Part shown: positions 1-5,356 of the stretch, in pieces
Layout: each line of letters begins with the position of its first letter
How positions within the stretch are numbered: position 1 is the stretch's first letter
DNA from: Pirellulales bacterium
Lineage (GTDB): Bacteria; Planctomycetota; Planctomycetia; Pirellulales; JAICIG01
Length of the DNA: 5,589 bases
Direction of reading: 5' to 3'
Assembly (NCBI GenBank): GCA_025924495.1
Contig: JAICIG010000484.1
Coordinates: forward strand, 1 to 5,589
Program-made: the position numbers and the translations under genes
The notes under the pieces: model-generated
Told to the model about the DNA's origin: nothing
The model's database searches: none
Seen by the model: the letters and a program-made list of their open reading frames with translations, nothing else

Positions 1-2
1 CC

Positions 3-1538
3 GCGGTTGAACAACGCCTCGGCGACGTCAAGCCCGGCACGCATACGCTCGACGTGTCTCTCGCCGATTTTCCGGTTGGCTATTGGCGCGCGATTCTCGA
101 CGACTCCAGGCTTACGGCGAACCAGCGCGCCGTGATAGCACGGCACGTATTCGGCATGGAGGCTCGCCCGGCCGGGCTCGAGCAGATTTACCAGTCGGAA
201 GTAGACGAGCCGGTTACATTTGGATCGACCTTCGCGACATTGTCGAGCAAGACGCCGAATTGCGAATTGTTCTTGAACGGGCGATGGTATCCCGTCATTG
301 GGACCTGCCAGTTTATCGAAGACGAAAGCAAGATTGTACGCGATGTGGCGCTGATTATTACGTTATCGATCTGCGAATTGACCGTTCATCGCTATTTTCG
401 CGTTTATCGCGATTTGTTTCTCGACGCCCAAGGGCGGCCGGTCACGCGCACCGTGCTCGATGTCTTGCATAATTTTGGCCTGAGGGGCCTGCAAGCGAGC
501 AGCGCCGACTACAACTTGCGGCTGGTGAAGGCGGAACGTCAGGCTCGTGAAATCGGCAAGGTGGTCGTTGTCGGCGCCCCGGTGATGGTCAATGTCAATC
601 GACTCTGGGAAGAGGGGTTTGAGTCGCGAGCCTTGGGGACGGCGCAACGGCCGGTTAAATGCATTGTCGAGCCGGAACTGGAGGTTGAGGAGCGGCAACG
701 CAGCTGGTTTCTTCATCAGCATGCGGACCAAACGGGCGTGAGCCGTTTGCCCTTCACGAGGTTGTTTTGCCTGGAGATCAAACGGTACGTCTACGCCGAC
801 GTCGATGACCTGACGCCTTATGAATTCGACGCCATGGCGCTGGAACGGTTGTGTTTGCCGCCGGACATGCTCTCCGTTTTAACTCGCGTCTTCGAGGCGC
901 CTACGGAAGACTTGTTCGGGGATTTGATTCGCGGCAAGCACGGCGGAGTGGTTGTTTTGGCGTCGGGTTCGCCAGGAATCGGCAAAACGCTCACCGCGGA
1001 GATTTATGCCGAGCGGACGGAGCGCCCCTTATACGTTCTGGAAATGGGGGAACTCGGCACGAGCGCCACGCAGGTGGAAGAGCAGTTGCGACACATTTTT
1101 GCGCGCGTCACGCGTTGGAACGCAGTCTTGCAATTTGATGAATGCGAAATCTTTCTGTCTAAACGCAATAACGATCTGGAGCGATCGGCTATTGTCGGCA
1201 TTTTTCTGCGATTGCTCGATTATTACCAGGGGATGTTGTTCCTAACTTCGAACCGTCCAGAGGCCATCGATGAAGCCGTGCTGAGTCGCGTGATGTTGCA
1301 CTTGAGGTATCCGGATCTCACGTGCGAAACGCGAGCGGAGGTGTGGCGCCATATGATTCGCGCAGCAGGGCTGGAATTGGATGCAGAAACCTTGGCTGTC
1401 GTCGCCGATTGGGACCTCAACGGCAGACAGATTCGCAATCTATCTCGCCTCGCTAGAATTCTTTACCCATCCGGCCAGTTAGGCCTCCCGGAGATGGAAG
1501 AATTATTGAGGTTCGGCGTCGGCCGAGCCCGCTGCTGA
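3..1538 (+). CDS. AAA+ ATPase, C-terminal part (5' end outside window)
   Basis: This is an AAA+ ATPase, presumably an ATP-driven remodelling or chaperone-like machine; its substrate is unknown. The frame is open to the left edge. The first in-window start candidate, GTG at 54, has no Shine-Dalgarno sequence and the residues before it read smoothly into it, so the true start is probably upstream. Counting from that GTG, residues 1-290 match no domain I can name. The AAA+ module follows: Walker A GSPGIGKT (305-312), Walker B VLQFDE (358-363), sensor 1 LFLTSN (395-400), probable arginine finger in SRV (R412) and sensor 2-like NGRQIRN (456-462). The stretch RPLYVLEMGELGT followed by FLRLLDYYQGMLFLTSNRP resembles the AAA domains of fungal-type proteins carrying the DUF7025 region and their bacterial relatives; this is from memory of the family. 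Sampled GC (45% at 1141-1260) is lower than in the following genes, which could mean transfer. The ATPase call is firm; its role is not. Confidence 0.9.
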   Translation, partial: AVEQRLGDVKPGTHTLDVSLADFPVGYWRAILDDSRLTANQRAVIARHVFGMEARPAGLEQIYQSEVDEPVTFGSTFATLSSKTPNCELFLNGRWYPVIGTCQFIEDESKIVRDVALIITLSICELTVHRYFRVYRDLFLDAQGRPVTRTVLDVLHNFGLRGLQASSADYNLRLVKAERQAREIGKVVVVGAPVMVNVNRLWEEGFESRALGTAQRPVKCIVEPELEVEERQRSWFLHQHADQTGVSRLPFTRLFCLEIKRYVYADVDDLTPYEFDAMALERLCLPPDMLSVLTRVFEAPTEDLFGDLIRGKHGGVVVLASGSPGIGKTLTAEIYAERTERPLYVLEMGELGTSATQVEEQLRHIFARVTRWNAVLQFDECEIFLSKRNNDLERSAIVGIFLRLLDYYQGMLFLTSNRPEAIDEAVLSRVMLHLRYPDLTCETRAEVWRHMIRAAGLELDAETLAVVADWDLNGRQIRNLSRLARILYPSGQLGLPEMEELLRFGVGRARC

Positions 1539-1608
1539 GGAAATTGAAGCCGGCCACACGCTTGACGCGTTGGGGTCCATGTGAGGACTTATTTCGAGGC
1601 CTCCCGAC

Positions 1609-1676
1609 CCAAGCCAGCCGCTGGCTACGATCGGCGGCAATTCTGGCCGAAACGGCGTCTTTTTTGGCTCGCGTCA
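1609..1676 (+). repeat. Dispersed repeat, copy A (upstream of REPIN-like element)
   Basis: This is the first of two direct copies of a ~70-bp sequence; the second lies at 1861-1930. The copies share a 27-bp perfect core (1626-1652 and 1878-1904) and begin with the same 11 bases, with scattered substitutions and small indels elsewhere. Copy A has a perfect 6-bp hairpin with a CCG loop (1612-1626) and a second short hairpin, GCCG-AAA-CGGC (1646-1656), followed by six T. It lies just after the AAA+ gene. The reverse strand is open for about 560 bases through both copies, but that reading is repeat-derived and not a gene. Confidence 0.8.
1646..1665 (+). terminator. Possible weak intrinsic terminator within repeat copy A
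   Basis: A 4-bp GCCG/CGGC stem with an AAA loop is followed three bases later by six T (1660-1665), 107 bp past the AAA+ stop codon. The stem is short for an intrinsic terminator. Copy B keeps the stem (1898-1901 with 1906-1909) and a T-rich tail (1912-1917), which hints that the structure matters. It could equally be an incidental part of the repeat. Confidence 0.3.
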
Positions 1677-1680
1677 GAAA

Positions 1681-1821
1681 CAAAGTAGCAGGCATACTCC
1701 GTATGCCGCCCGCTGCGCCGCGACAGATTCTGCTGATGCATACAGGCGCGCCGGCCATCGATTTAGATTCTGCCTCTTCTCGGCTTCGGCGGACGGCACG
1801 TGGAATGTGCCTGCTACTTTG
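1681..1821. repeat. REPIN-like element: two inverted REP-type hairpin units
   Basis: This 141-bp non-coding element is bounded by 33-bp inverted arms (1681-1713 and 1789-1821, 27 of 33 positions identical); the outer 14 bases, CAAAGTAGCAGGCA, match perfectly. Each arm holds GTAG (1685-1688; as CTAC at 1814-1817) followed inward by a hairpin with a 3-nt loop. The left hairpin is GGCATAC-TCC-GTATGCC (1691-1707); the right is GGCACGT-GGA-ATGTGCC (1795-1811), with one G-T pair. Differences between the hairpins include a compensatory change (T-A to C-G), so pairing appears conserved. A GTAG tetranucleotide before a hairpin, with two units in inverted orientation, is the known architecture of bacterial REP/REPIN elements, which are mobilised in trans by RAYT transposases of the Y1/TnpA(REP) group. 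No such transposase is in the window. The 75-bp spacer contains AGATTCTGC twice (1725-1733, 1765-1773). Confidence 0.8.
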
Positions 1822-1860
1822 GGGCCCGCTCGCCATTTCGCCCATTTTCCCACTCTCGCG

Positions 1861-1930
1861 CCAAGCCAGCCCCTGAGTACGATCGGCGGCAATTCTGGCC
1901 GAAAGCGGCGCTCTTTCTGAGCCTGCGTCA
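1861..1930 (+). repeat. Dispersed repeat, copy B (downstream of REPIN-like element)
   Basis: This is the second, direct-orientation copy of the sequence at 1609-1676, sharing the 27-bp core at 1878-1904. The first hairpin seen in copy A has decayed here (CTGGCT became CTGAGT). The GCCG/CGGC stem is kept, with a 4-nt loop. The copy ends about 35 bp before the Shine-Dalgarno sequence of the RecA-like gene, so that gene's promoter must lie inside or next to repeat DNA. I could not pick out convincing -35 and -10 boxes. Confidence 0.78.
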
Positions 1931-1965
1931 TAGGGACTCGGGCGGCGCCGATTCCGGCAGAAGGC

Positions 1966-1972
1966 AAAGGAG
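1966..1972 (+). promoter_or_regulatory. Ribosome binding site of the RecA-like ATPase gene
   Basis: AAAGGAG lies 7 bases before the ATG at 1980 and 4 bases before the ATG at 1977. The spacing favours the second ATG of the ATGATG pair. It argues against any earlier in-frame start, which would translate repeat copy B and part of the REPIN-like element. Confidence 0.75.
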
Positions 1973-1979
1973 AAGGATG

Positions 1980-3179
1980 ATGTCGCAGTCCATTCGTCAA
2001 GCGCAACAAGCCGCAACTCGCCGGAGCACGCCCTCAGAAGCAGGTTCGGTAGGCCAGTTATCCAAAGAACTCGGCTTGGCGCCGCTGGATGCCGCTCGGC
2101 CGACCGAGATCCGCTGGATCGCCGGCGGCAGAGTGCCGTTGGGGGCGCTGAGCGTGCTGGCCGGAGAAACGGGCACGGCCAAAAGCTTGCTGGCCGTCGA
2201 ATGGGCGGCGCGCGAGAGCGAGGGGAGCGGCGAGACCGATGCCGCGCTTATCGCTCATGCCGCCGACATGCCGGTGGAATTCTTGCGCGCCAGGCTGGAT
2301 GCGGCCGGCGGCGACGCTCGGAAGGTGGCGGCGCTGACGCTCGAATGGCCTGACGCGTCGGAGGAGTTTACGATTGGCAAGCTGCTGAGCCGCGTGGCCG
2401 CCATCGCTGCAGCGATCGAGGCGGGGAGGGCCGGCAAGCTCGTGATCATCGACAATCTCGAAGCCTGGGCGAGCAACCTCCATCAGGCGCCCAGCCGGGC
2501 CCGACTCCATTTCTTGCTGGCCAAACTATCGGAACTGGCCGTCAAGACGGGCGTTGCCATCGTGGCCCTGGCCCGGCTGAGCGGTCCGGCGGGCGGCCGT
2601 GTTGCAAGCAAAGAACTTGCCGAGCTGTCGGCGATTGCGCCGGTCGTCTGGCTGGCGGCGAGCGACAGCGAAGAGCCCGGTCGCCGATTGTTGCTGTCCA
2701 TCAAGAACAGTCTCGGGCCGCACGCGTCGGCCGCCGCCTTTCGCATCGAAGCCGGCCGTATCGCTTGGGACGACGCGCCGCTCGAGGCATCAGCTACGAC
2801 GCTTGTCCCGCCGAGCGCAGCGCGCGTGGCGGAACAGCAGGACCGCGAGAGTGCCGGCGAATGGCTGCTCTCTGCGCTAGAGCAAGGCGCCGTCGAATCG
2901 GGCGAACTTTTCCGCCAGGCGCGCACCTGCGGCATTTCCGCCAAGACGCTCCGCCGCGCCGGCAAGACGCTGGGGTTGAAGCCGACGAAGCGGTCGTTCG
3001 AGGGACCTTGGGAGTGGCAAATTCGGAATGCGGAATGCGGAATTCGGAACGAGCAAGCACCGGGAACTCGCGCCTCAGAGCATGAAACGGAAGCAAGGCA
3101 ATGGGCAGCCGCCGACCGCCAGTCTGACCCCTCCGAATTCCGCATTCCGAATTCCGAATTGGCCAAGATGGTCAACTAA
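1980..3179 (+). CDS. RecA-fold AAA_25-type ATPase (RepA helicase-like) with repeat-derived tail
   Basis: This 399-residue protein has the fold of cytoplasmic RecA/RepA-type ATPases, some of which are replicative or plasmid helicases; the actual role here is unknown. Residues 45-78 (RWIAGGRVPLGALSVLAGE onward) match the family's entry strand and Walker A, here GETGTAKS (62-69), with K68 and S69 present but Ala where the usual GLGKS has Gly. Walker B is KLVIID (153-158). Other familiar segments are RARLDAAGGD (103-112), RRLLLSIKNSLG (235-246), FRIEAGRIAW (254-263) and a C-terminal helical region ending GISAKTLRRAGKTLGLKPTK (318-337), then W344-E-W346, where relatives normally end. Residues 348-399 are encoded by two inverted heptamer arrays and the DNA between them, so they are probably an acquired extension. 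Several positions common in the family are altered: the usual acidic AED reads HAAD (93-96) and the usual HxxK reads ARLS. The start was chosen by Shine-Dalgarno spacing; ATG at 1977 is the alternative. Confidence 0.88.
   Translation: MSQSIRQAQQAATRRSTPSEAGSVGQLSKELGLAPLDAARPTEIRWIAGGRVPLGALSVLAGETGTAKSLLAVEWAARESEGSGETDAALIAHAADMPVEFLRARLDAAGGDARKVAALTLEWPDASEEFTIGKLLSRVAAIAAAIEAGRAGKLVIIDNLEAWASNLHQAPSRARLHFLLAKLSELAVKTGVAIVALARLSGPAGGRVASKELAELSAIAPVVWLAASDSEEPGRRLLLSIKNSLGPHASAAAFRIEAGRIAWDDAPLEASATTLVPPSAARVAEQQDRESAGEWLLSALEQGAVESGELFRQARTCGISAKTLRRAGKTLGLKPTKRSFEGPWEWQIRNAECGIRNEQAPGTRASEHETEARQWAAADRQSDPSEFRIPNSELAKMVN
3020..3048 (+). repeat. Heptamer repeat array (GGAATKC), left inverted arm
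   Basis: A 7-bp periodic run, GGAATGC-GGAATGC-GGAATTC-GGAA with a partial leading unit, lies inside the 3' end of the RecA-like gene and encodes residues 348-356. Its reverse complement recurs at 3132-3160 with 28 of 29 bases matching, leaving 83 bp between the arms. Because the unit is 7 bp, successive units are read in different frames (IRNAECGIRNE). Confidence 0.85.
3132..3160 (-). repeat. Heptamer repeat array (GGAATKC), right inverted arm
   Basis: This is the inverted partner of the array at 3020-3048, with one mismatch. It encodes SEFRIPNSEL near the C-terminus of the RecA-like protein (residues 385-394), ending 16 bp before its stop codon. Together the two arms could form a long stem-loop in the transcript. 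Confidence 0.85.
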
Positions 3180-3207
3180 GCGGAGGAAAGTTCGGAGGGA
3201 ATCAGCC

Positions 3208-3489
3208 TCAGGTTTCTGACTTCCGAGTTCCTACTTCCGACGTTGCGACCGCCTCGGCCCGCAAAAAGCGATAGAGGGCGAACTCTCCGGTTTGCTCCAA
3301 CTGATACATCGCAATGCTGGTGATCGGGGCGACGGGGCCTGGCGAATTTCCGGACAATAACCTCACCACGTTCTTGCTGACCGCGAAGGTGGCCAGTGGA
3401 ATCAGCTTGCGCTGGGATGCATCGAGCGTTAAATGATGGCCGTCAAACGGTCCGCCGATAAATTCGACAAATTGCGACTCAAACGACAT
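3208..3489 (-). CDS. Small GGPFDG-motif protein, unknown function
   Basis: This 93-residue soluble protein has no signal peptide and no membrane segment. It begins MSFESQFVEFIGGPFDGHHL; the GGPFDG motif (residues 12-17) followed by a beta-strand pattern and a C-terminal MYQLEQTGEFALYRFLRAEA resembles small GGPxDG proteins of phages, actinobacteria and planctomycetes that have no assigned function (family memory, not a search). The start is supported by a purine-rich AGGGGG (plus-strand 3498-3503) 8 bases upstream. It is the last of three minus-strand genes, 80 bp after the stress-protein gene, and may be co-transcribed with it. The tail after about residue 84 is encoded by a heptamer repeat and is probably not part of the conserved protein. 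The gene converges on the RecA-like gene with 28 bp between the stop codons. Confidence 0.75.
   Translation of the reverse strand: MSFESQFVEFIGGPFDGHHLTLDASQRKLIPLATFAVSKNVVRLLSGNSPGPVAPITSIAMYQLEQTGEFALYRFLRAEAVATSEVGTRKSET
3219..3238 (-). repeat. Short heptamer-period array at 3' end of the GGPFDG gene
   Basis: Three six-base units, ACTTCC, AGTTCC and ACTTCC, follow each other at 7-bp spacing (3219, 3226, 3233); on the minus strand they read GGAAGT, GGAACT and GGAAGT. The period and the GGAA core match the arrays at 3020 and 3132, but the unit differs. The run encodes most of the last nine residues (EVGTRKSET) of the minus-strand GGPFDG protein. Confidence 0.65.
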
Positions 3490-3569
3490 GGCGTCTTCCC
3501 CCTTCGTTATCAGGCCCCCTCGCGGGGCGAATCCTTGGCGGCCGGTCCCGTCGGCACGACCGCGTTTTG

Positions 3570-4529
3570 TCAGGCGTGCAGCGCCGCAGGCCTGGCCGGG
3601 ATCGGCGATATAAAATTGTCCGGCTTGACGGCGATTAGCGGCTGATCGATCGCGTGCAGCACGCGTTCCGCCGTATTGCCGGTGACCAGGCCGGAGAATC
3701 CGCCGCGGCCGACCGTGCCCATCACCGTCAGATCGACGTCGAGCCGGCGACCGGTCGCCACAATCCGCCGCGAGACTTCGCCTCGTTCGACGTGCAACGA
3801 TGCCGGAGTCGGCAACTTCGAATCGTCGACAAACTGTTTGAGTAGCGTCACCGCCTGCCGGCGCAAGAGTCGCTGCCGCTGACTCCGCTCGATGTCGGGC
3901 GAGAACGGCAGCAGGTCGAAGTCGGGCTCCTCGACCAGCACATACAGCACATGCAACGAGCTGCCGGTTTCGGCAGCCAACGATGCGGCCAGTTGCAGCG
4001 ACTTGCGGCTGGCATCCGAGAAATCGATCGGCGCCAGGATCGAGTGCAGTTCGTTGCCCGGCCGCGGTTTGGCGATCCAGACCGGGCAAGGGCACTTGCG
4101 CGCGAGCTTGGCGGCGGTGCTGCCGACAAGAAACCGCGAGACCGGCGATAGGCCGCGCGTGCCGACGACCGCCAGGTCGTAACCCTCGTCCTGCACCGCG
4201 TGAATGATCTCAATGAACGGCGTGCCCCACAGCGTTTTGTGGTGCAGCACCACGCCTTGGTCCTGGAAGGGCGCCAGATGTTCGTCCAGCCGTTCGTCGG
4301 CGCCATGCCGCAGACGCTGTTCAATGTCCTCGACGCTGGCCGCCGCATACCAGGGGTTTGCGACCAGGCCTTCCATCGTCTCGCGCGTCATGGGGATGGC
4401 GTGTGCTAGCGTGAGCTCCGCGCCAGTCGCCTTAGCCAGCGAGAAAGCCTGCGCAAGCGCCGCGCGGGCCGACTCGGAGAAATCGGTCGCCACCAGAATT
4501 CTCTGAAAAACCGAAGGTGCTGCGTTCAT
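3570..4529 (-). CDS. Universal stress protein, tandem UspA domains
   Basis: This 319-residue cytoplasmic protein consists of two consecutive UspA folds, the arrangement of E. coli UspE. Such proteins bind nucleotide and are linked to survival of starvation, oxidative or other stress; the specific role here is not known. Domain 1 (about 8-154) starts RILVATDFSESARAAL and carries the ATP-binding signature G-2x-G-9x-G(S/T) as G123, G126, G136-S137. Domain 2 (about 162-303) starts SILAPIDFSDASRKSL and has G271, G274, G284-N285-T286; Asn in place of Ser/Thr also occurs in UspE-type second domains. The ATG is preceded by AAAGGAA (plus-strand 4536-4542) with a 6-base spacer. An upstream in-frame extension to 4655 overlaps the neighbouring gene and lacks Usp similarity, so it was rejected. 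It is the middle gene of a possible three-gene minus-strand unit. Confidence 0.95.
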   Translation of the reverse strand: MNAAPSVFQRILVATDFSESARAALAQAFSLAKATGAELTLAHAIPMTRETMEGLVANPWYAAASVEDIEQRLRHGADERLDEHLAPFQDQGVVLHHKTLWGTPFIEIIHAVQDEGYDLAVVGTRGLSPVSRFLVGSTAAKLARKCPCPVWIAKPRPGNELHSILAPIDFSDASRKSLQLAASLAAETGSSLHVLYVLVEEPDFDLLPFSPDIERSQRQRLLRRQAVTLLKQFVDDSKLPTPASLHVERGEVSRRIVATGRRLDVDLTVMGTVGRGGFSGLVTGNTAERVLHAIDQPLIAVKPDNFISPIPARPAALHA

Positions 4530-4535
4530 CGTAGG

Positions 4536-4542
4536 TTCCTTT
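4536..4542 (-). promoter_or_regulatory. Ribosome binding site of the universal stress protein gene
   Basis: The minus strand reads AAAGGAA, 6 bases before the ATG whose first base is 4529. It fixes the start of the stress protein at MNAAPSVFQRILVATD and excludes the longer upstream reading. Confidence 0.7.
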
Positions 4543-4600
4543 AACGCGCTCACGTTAGCCGCGCTTGCCTGGCGAGCTGCGGCGCCTAATGTCTGGCTGC

Positions 4601-5038
4601 CTAGAGTCCTGGCGGAAAATTCGTCGTGTCCAACCAATCTTTGAGAACGGCCCATTCTTCGTTCTGTCGATCTTCATCGGTCCGAGCATGTTTGGCGCCA
4701 GGCGGCCGACCCGGCTCGAAAAGTCCCACATGCTCCGCTTGCAGCGGCGGAGCGCCGATTTCCGCATCGCGCCGGTAGCCCGCTGATGAATCGGCATCGA
4801 GCGTGTACGACCGGACCGTCAAGCGGCGGCTGAGCACGAAACTGCGAAACAACATCAACGCCGGAACAACATGATTCAGCCAGTCTTCCGGCGCTGCTTG
4901 ATGCTCGGCGGCGCGAAGCCGAGGATAACGATAGGTGCTAACGTCAAGACGCTCCCATCCAAGGCGCTCGATCAACGACCCGACCAACTCGGCCTCATGG
5001 GCCGCTTCGTCAAGTTCGAATGAAAACGTGACAGGCAT
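4601..5038 (-). CDS. Hypothetical protein of 145 residues upstream of the stress protein
   Basis: I do not recognise this protein. It is acidic, appears soluble, and has no signal peptide or clear membrane helix. The N-terminus MPVTFSFELDEAAHEAELVG looks like a strand followed by an acidic helix. The middle (about 52-80, EDWLNHVVPALMLFRSFVLS onward) is the most hydrophobic part and could form a packed helix. The C-terminal third (about 85-135) is rich in charged residues, Gly and Pro and may be disordered. Support for a real gene: AAGGAA (plus-strand 5047-5052) 8 bases before the ATG, a believable amino acid mix, and a position 71 bp upstream of the stress protein on the same strand. It may be the first gene of the stress-protein transcript. 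Its function cannot be inferred from the sequence alone. Confidence 0.7.
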   Translation of the reverse strand: MPVTFSFELDEAAHEAELVGSLIERLGWERLDVSTYRYPRLRAAEHQAAPEDWLNHVVPALMLFRSFVLSRRLTVRSYTLDADSSAGYRRDAEIGAPPLQAEHVGLFEPGRPPGAKHARTDEDRQNEEWAVLKDWLDTTNFPPGL

Positions 5039-5286
5039 GACGCTGGTTCCTTGCCGTGAGAAGATTGCTGAGGTTCACGGAAGCAAACCGAATGCCCAGA
5101 CCGGCATGACTTGGAAAGACCTGAATTGCCCGGAGCTTTTCGGTCTGCCGCCCAGTGTTAGGGCGGCTCGCGAAGTGTTCTCTGTGCGGAAAGGTCGCGA
5201 GAGTGAGCGTTTTCGCACTCTACAGCGTGCGGCGCCAGGTCGCGGCGGAGATTTGCCAGTCGTGTGGATTCGCGGGGCGAAGCGGG
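5039..5286. other. Intergenic region before the stress-protein cluster
   Basis: With the palindrome at 5287-5339, this makes up the 318-bp gap between the hydrolase gene and the 145-residue gene. It should hold the promoter of the minus-strand cluster, but I found no convincing -35/-10 pair. A small hairpin lies at 5200-5221 (AGAGT/ACTCT plus GCG/CGC with a TTTT loop and a 2-nt bulge); it has no T-run and no clear function. A plus-strand GTG reading from 5155 shows two CxxC pairs but is not supported as a gene. Confidence 0.5.
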
Positions 5287-5339
5287 ATTGTCGCCTCGTT
5301 AGCGAACAAACGTACTTTCGCAGAGCGAAAGGCGACAAT
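5287..5339. repeat. 53-bp imperfect palindrome with nested hairpin
   Basis: ATTGTCGCCT (5287-5296) is perfectly complementary to AGGCGACAAT (5330-5339). Nested against the right arm is a perfect 7-bp hairpin, CTTTCGC-AGA-GCGAAAG (5315-5331), which competes for two of the outer bases. The structure starts 18 bp past the stop codon of the hydrolase gene on the minus strand. No T-run follows on either strand, so a simple intrinsic terminator is unlikely. The compact terminal inverted repeat suggests a small dispersed element, a MITE-like sequence or a transcript-end structure. Only one copy is present here. Confidence 0.6.
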
Positions 5340-5356
5340 GTGGGCCCGCAAATGCT

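Noticed and set aside
1800..1979. Longer version of the RecA-like protein starting at or before 1800.
   Set aside because: It would translate half of the REPIN-like element and repeat copy B, while a good Shine-Dalgarno sequence sits directly before the ATG pair at 1977/1980.
1453..2016. Long minus-strand open reading frame across the gap between the two ATPase genes.
   Set aside because: It overlaps the ends of both ATPase genes, and the same peptide (SARIAADR) recurs because it reads through both repeat copies. It has no family-like features.
1681..3160. Both inverted-arm units (1681-1821 and 3020-3160) are exactly 141 bp.
   Set aside because: Arms, spacers and architecture are unrelated, so the equal length is most likely coincidence.
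3490..3569. GC-rich short stems (CCCC/GGGG and GCCG/CGGC) between the stress-protein gene and the GGPFDG gene, considered as a terminator.
   Set aside because: The stems are short and no T-run follows on the minus strand; random pairing in GC-rich DNA explains them.
3490..4095. Upstream in-frame extension of the GGPFDG gene to 4095 on the minus strand.
   Set aside because: This part is a shadow of the stress-protein gene in another frame, with Arg/Ala/Gly-rich random-looking sequence; the Shine-Dalgarno sequence supports the start at 3489.
4530..4655. 42-residue N-terminal extension of the universal stress protein.
   Set aside because: It overlaps the upstream gene, lacks Usp similarity, and the internal ATG has AAAGGAA at proper spacing.
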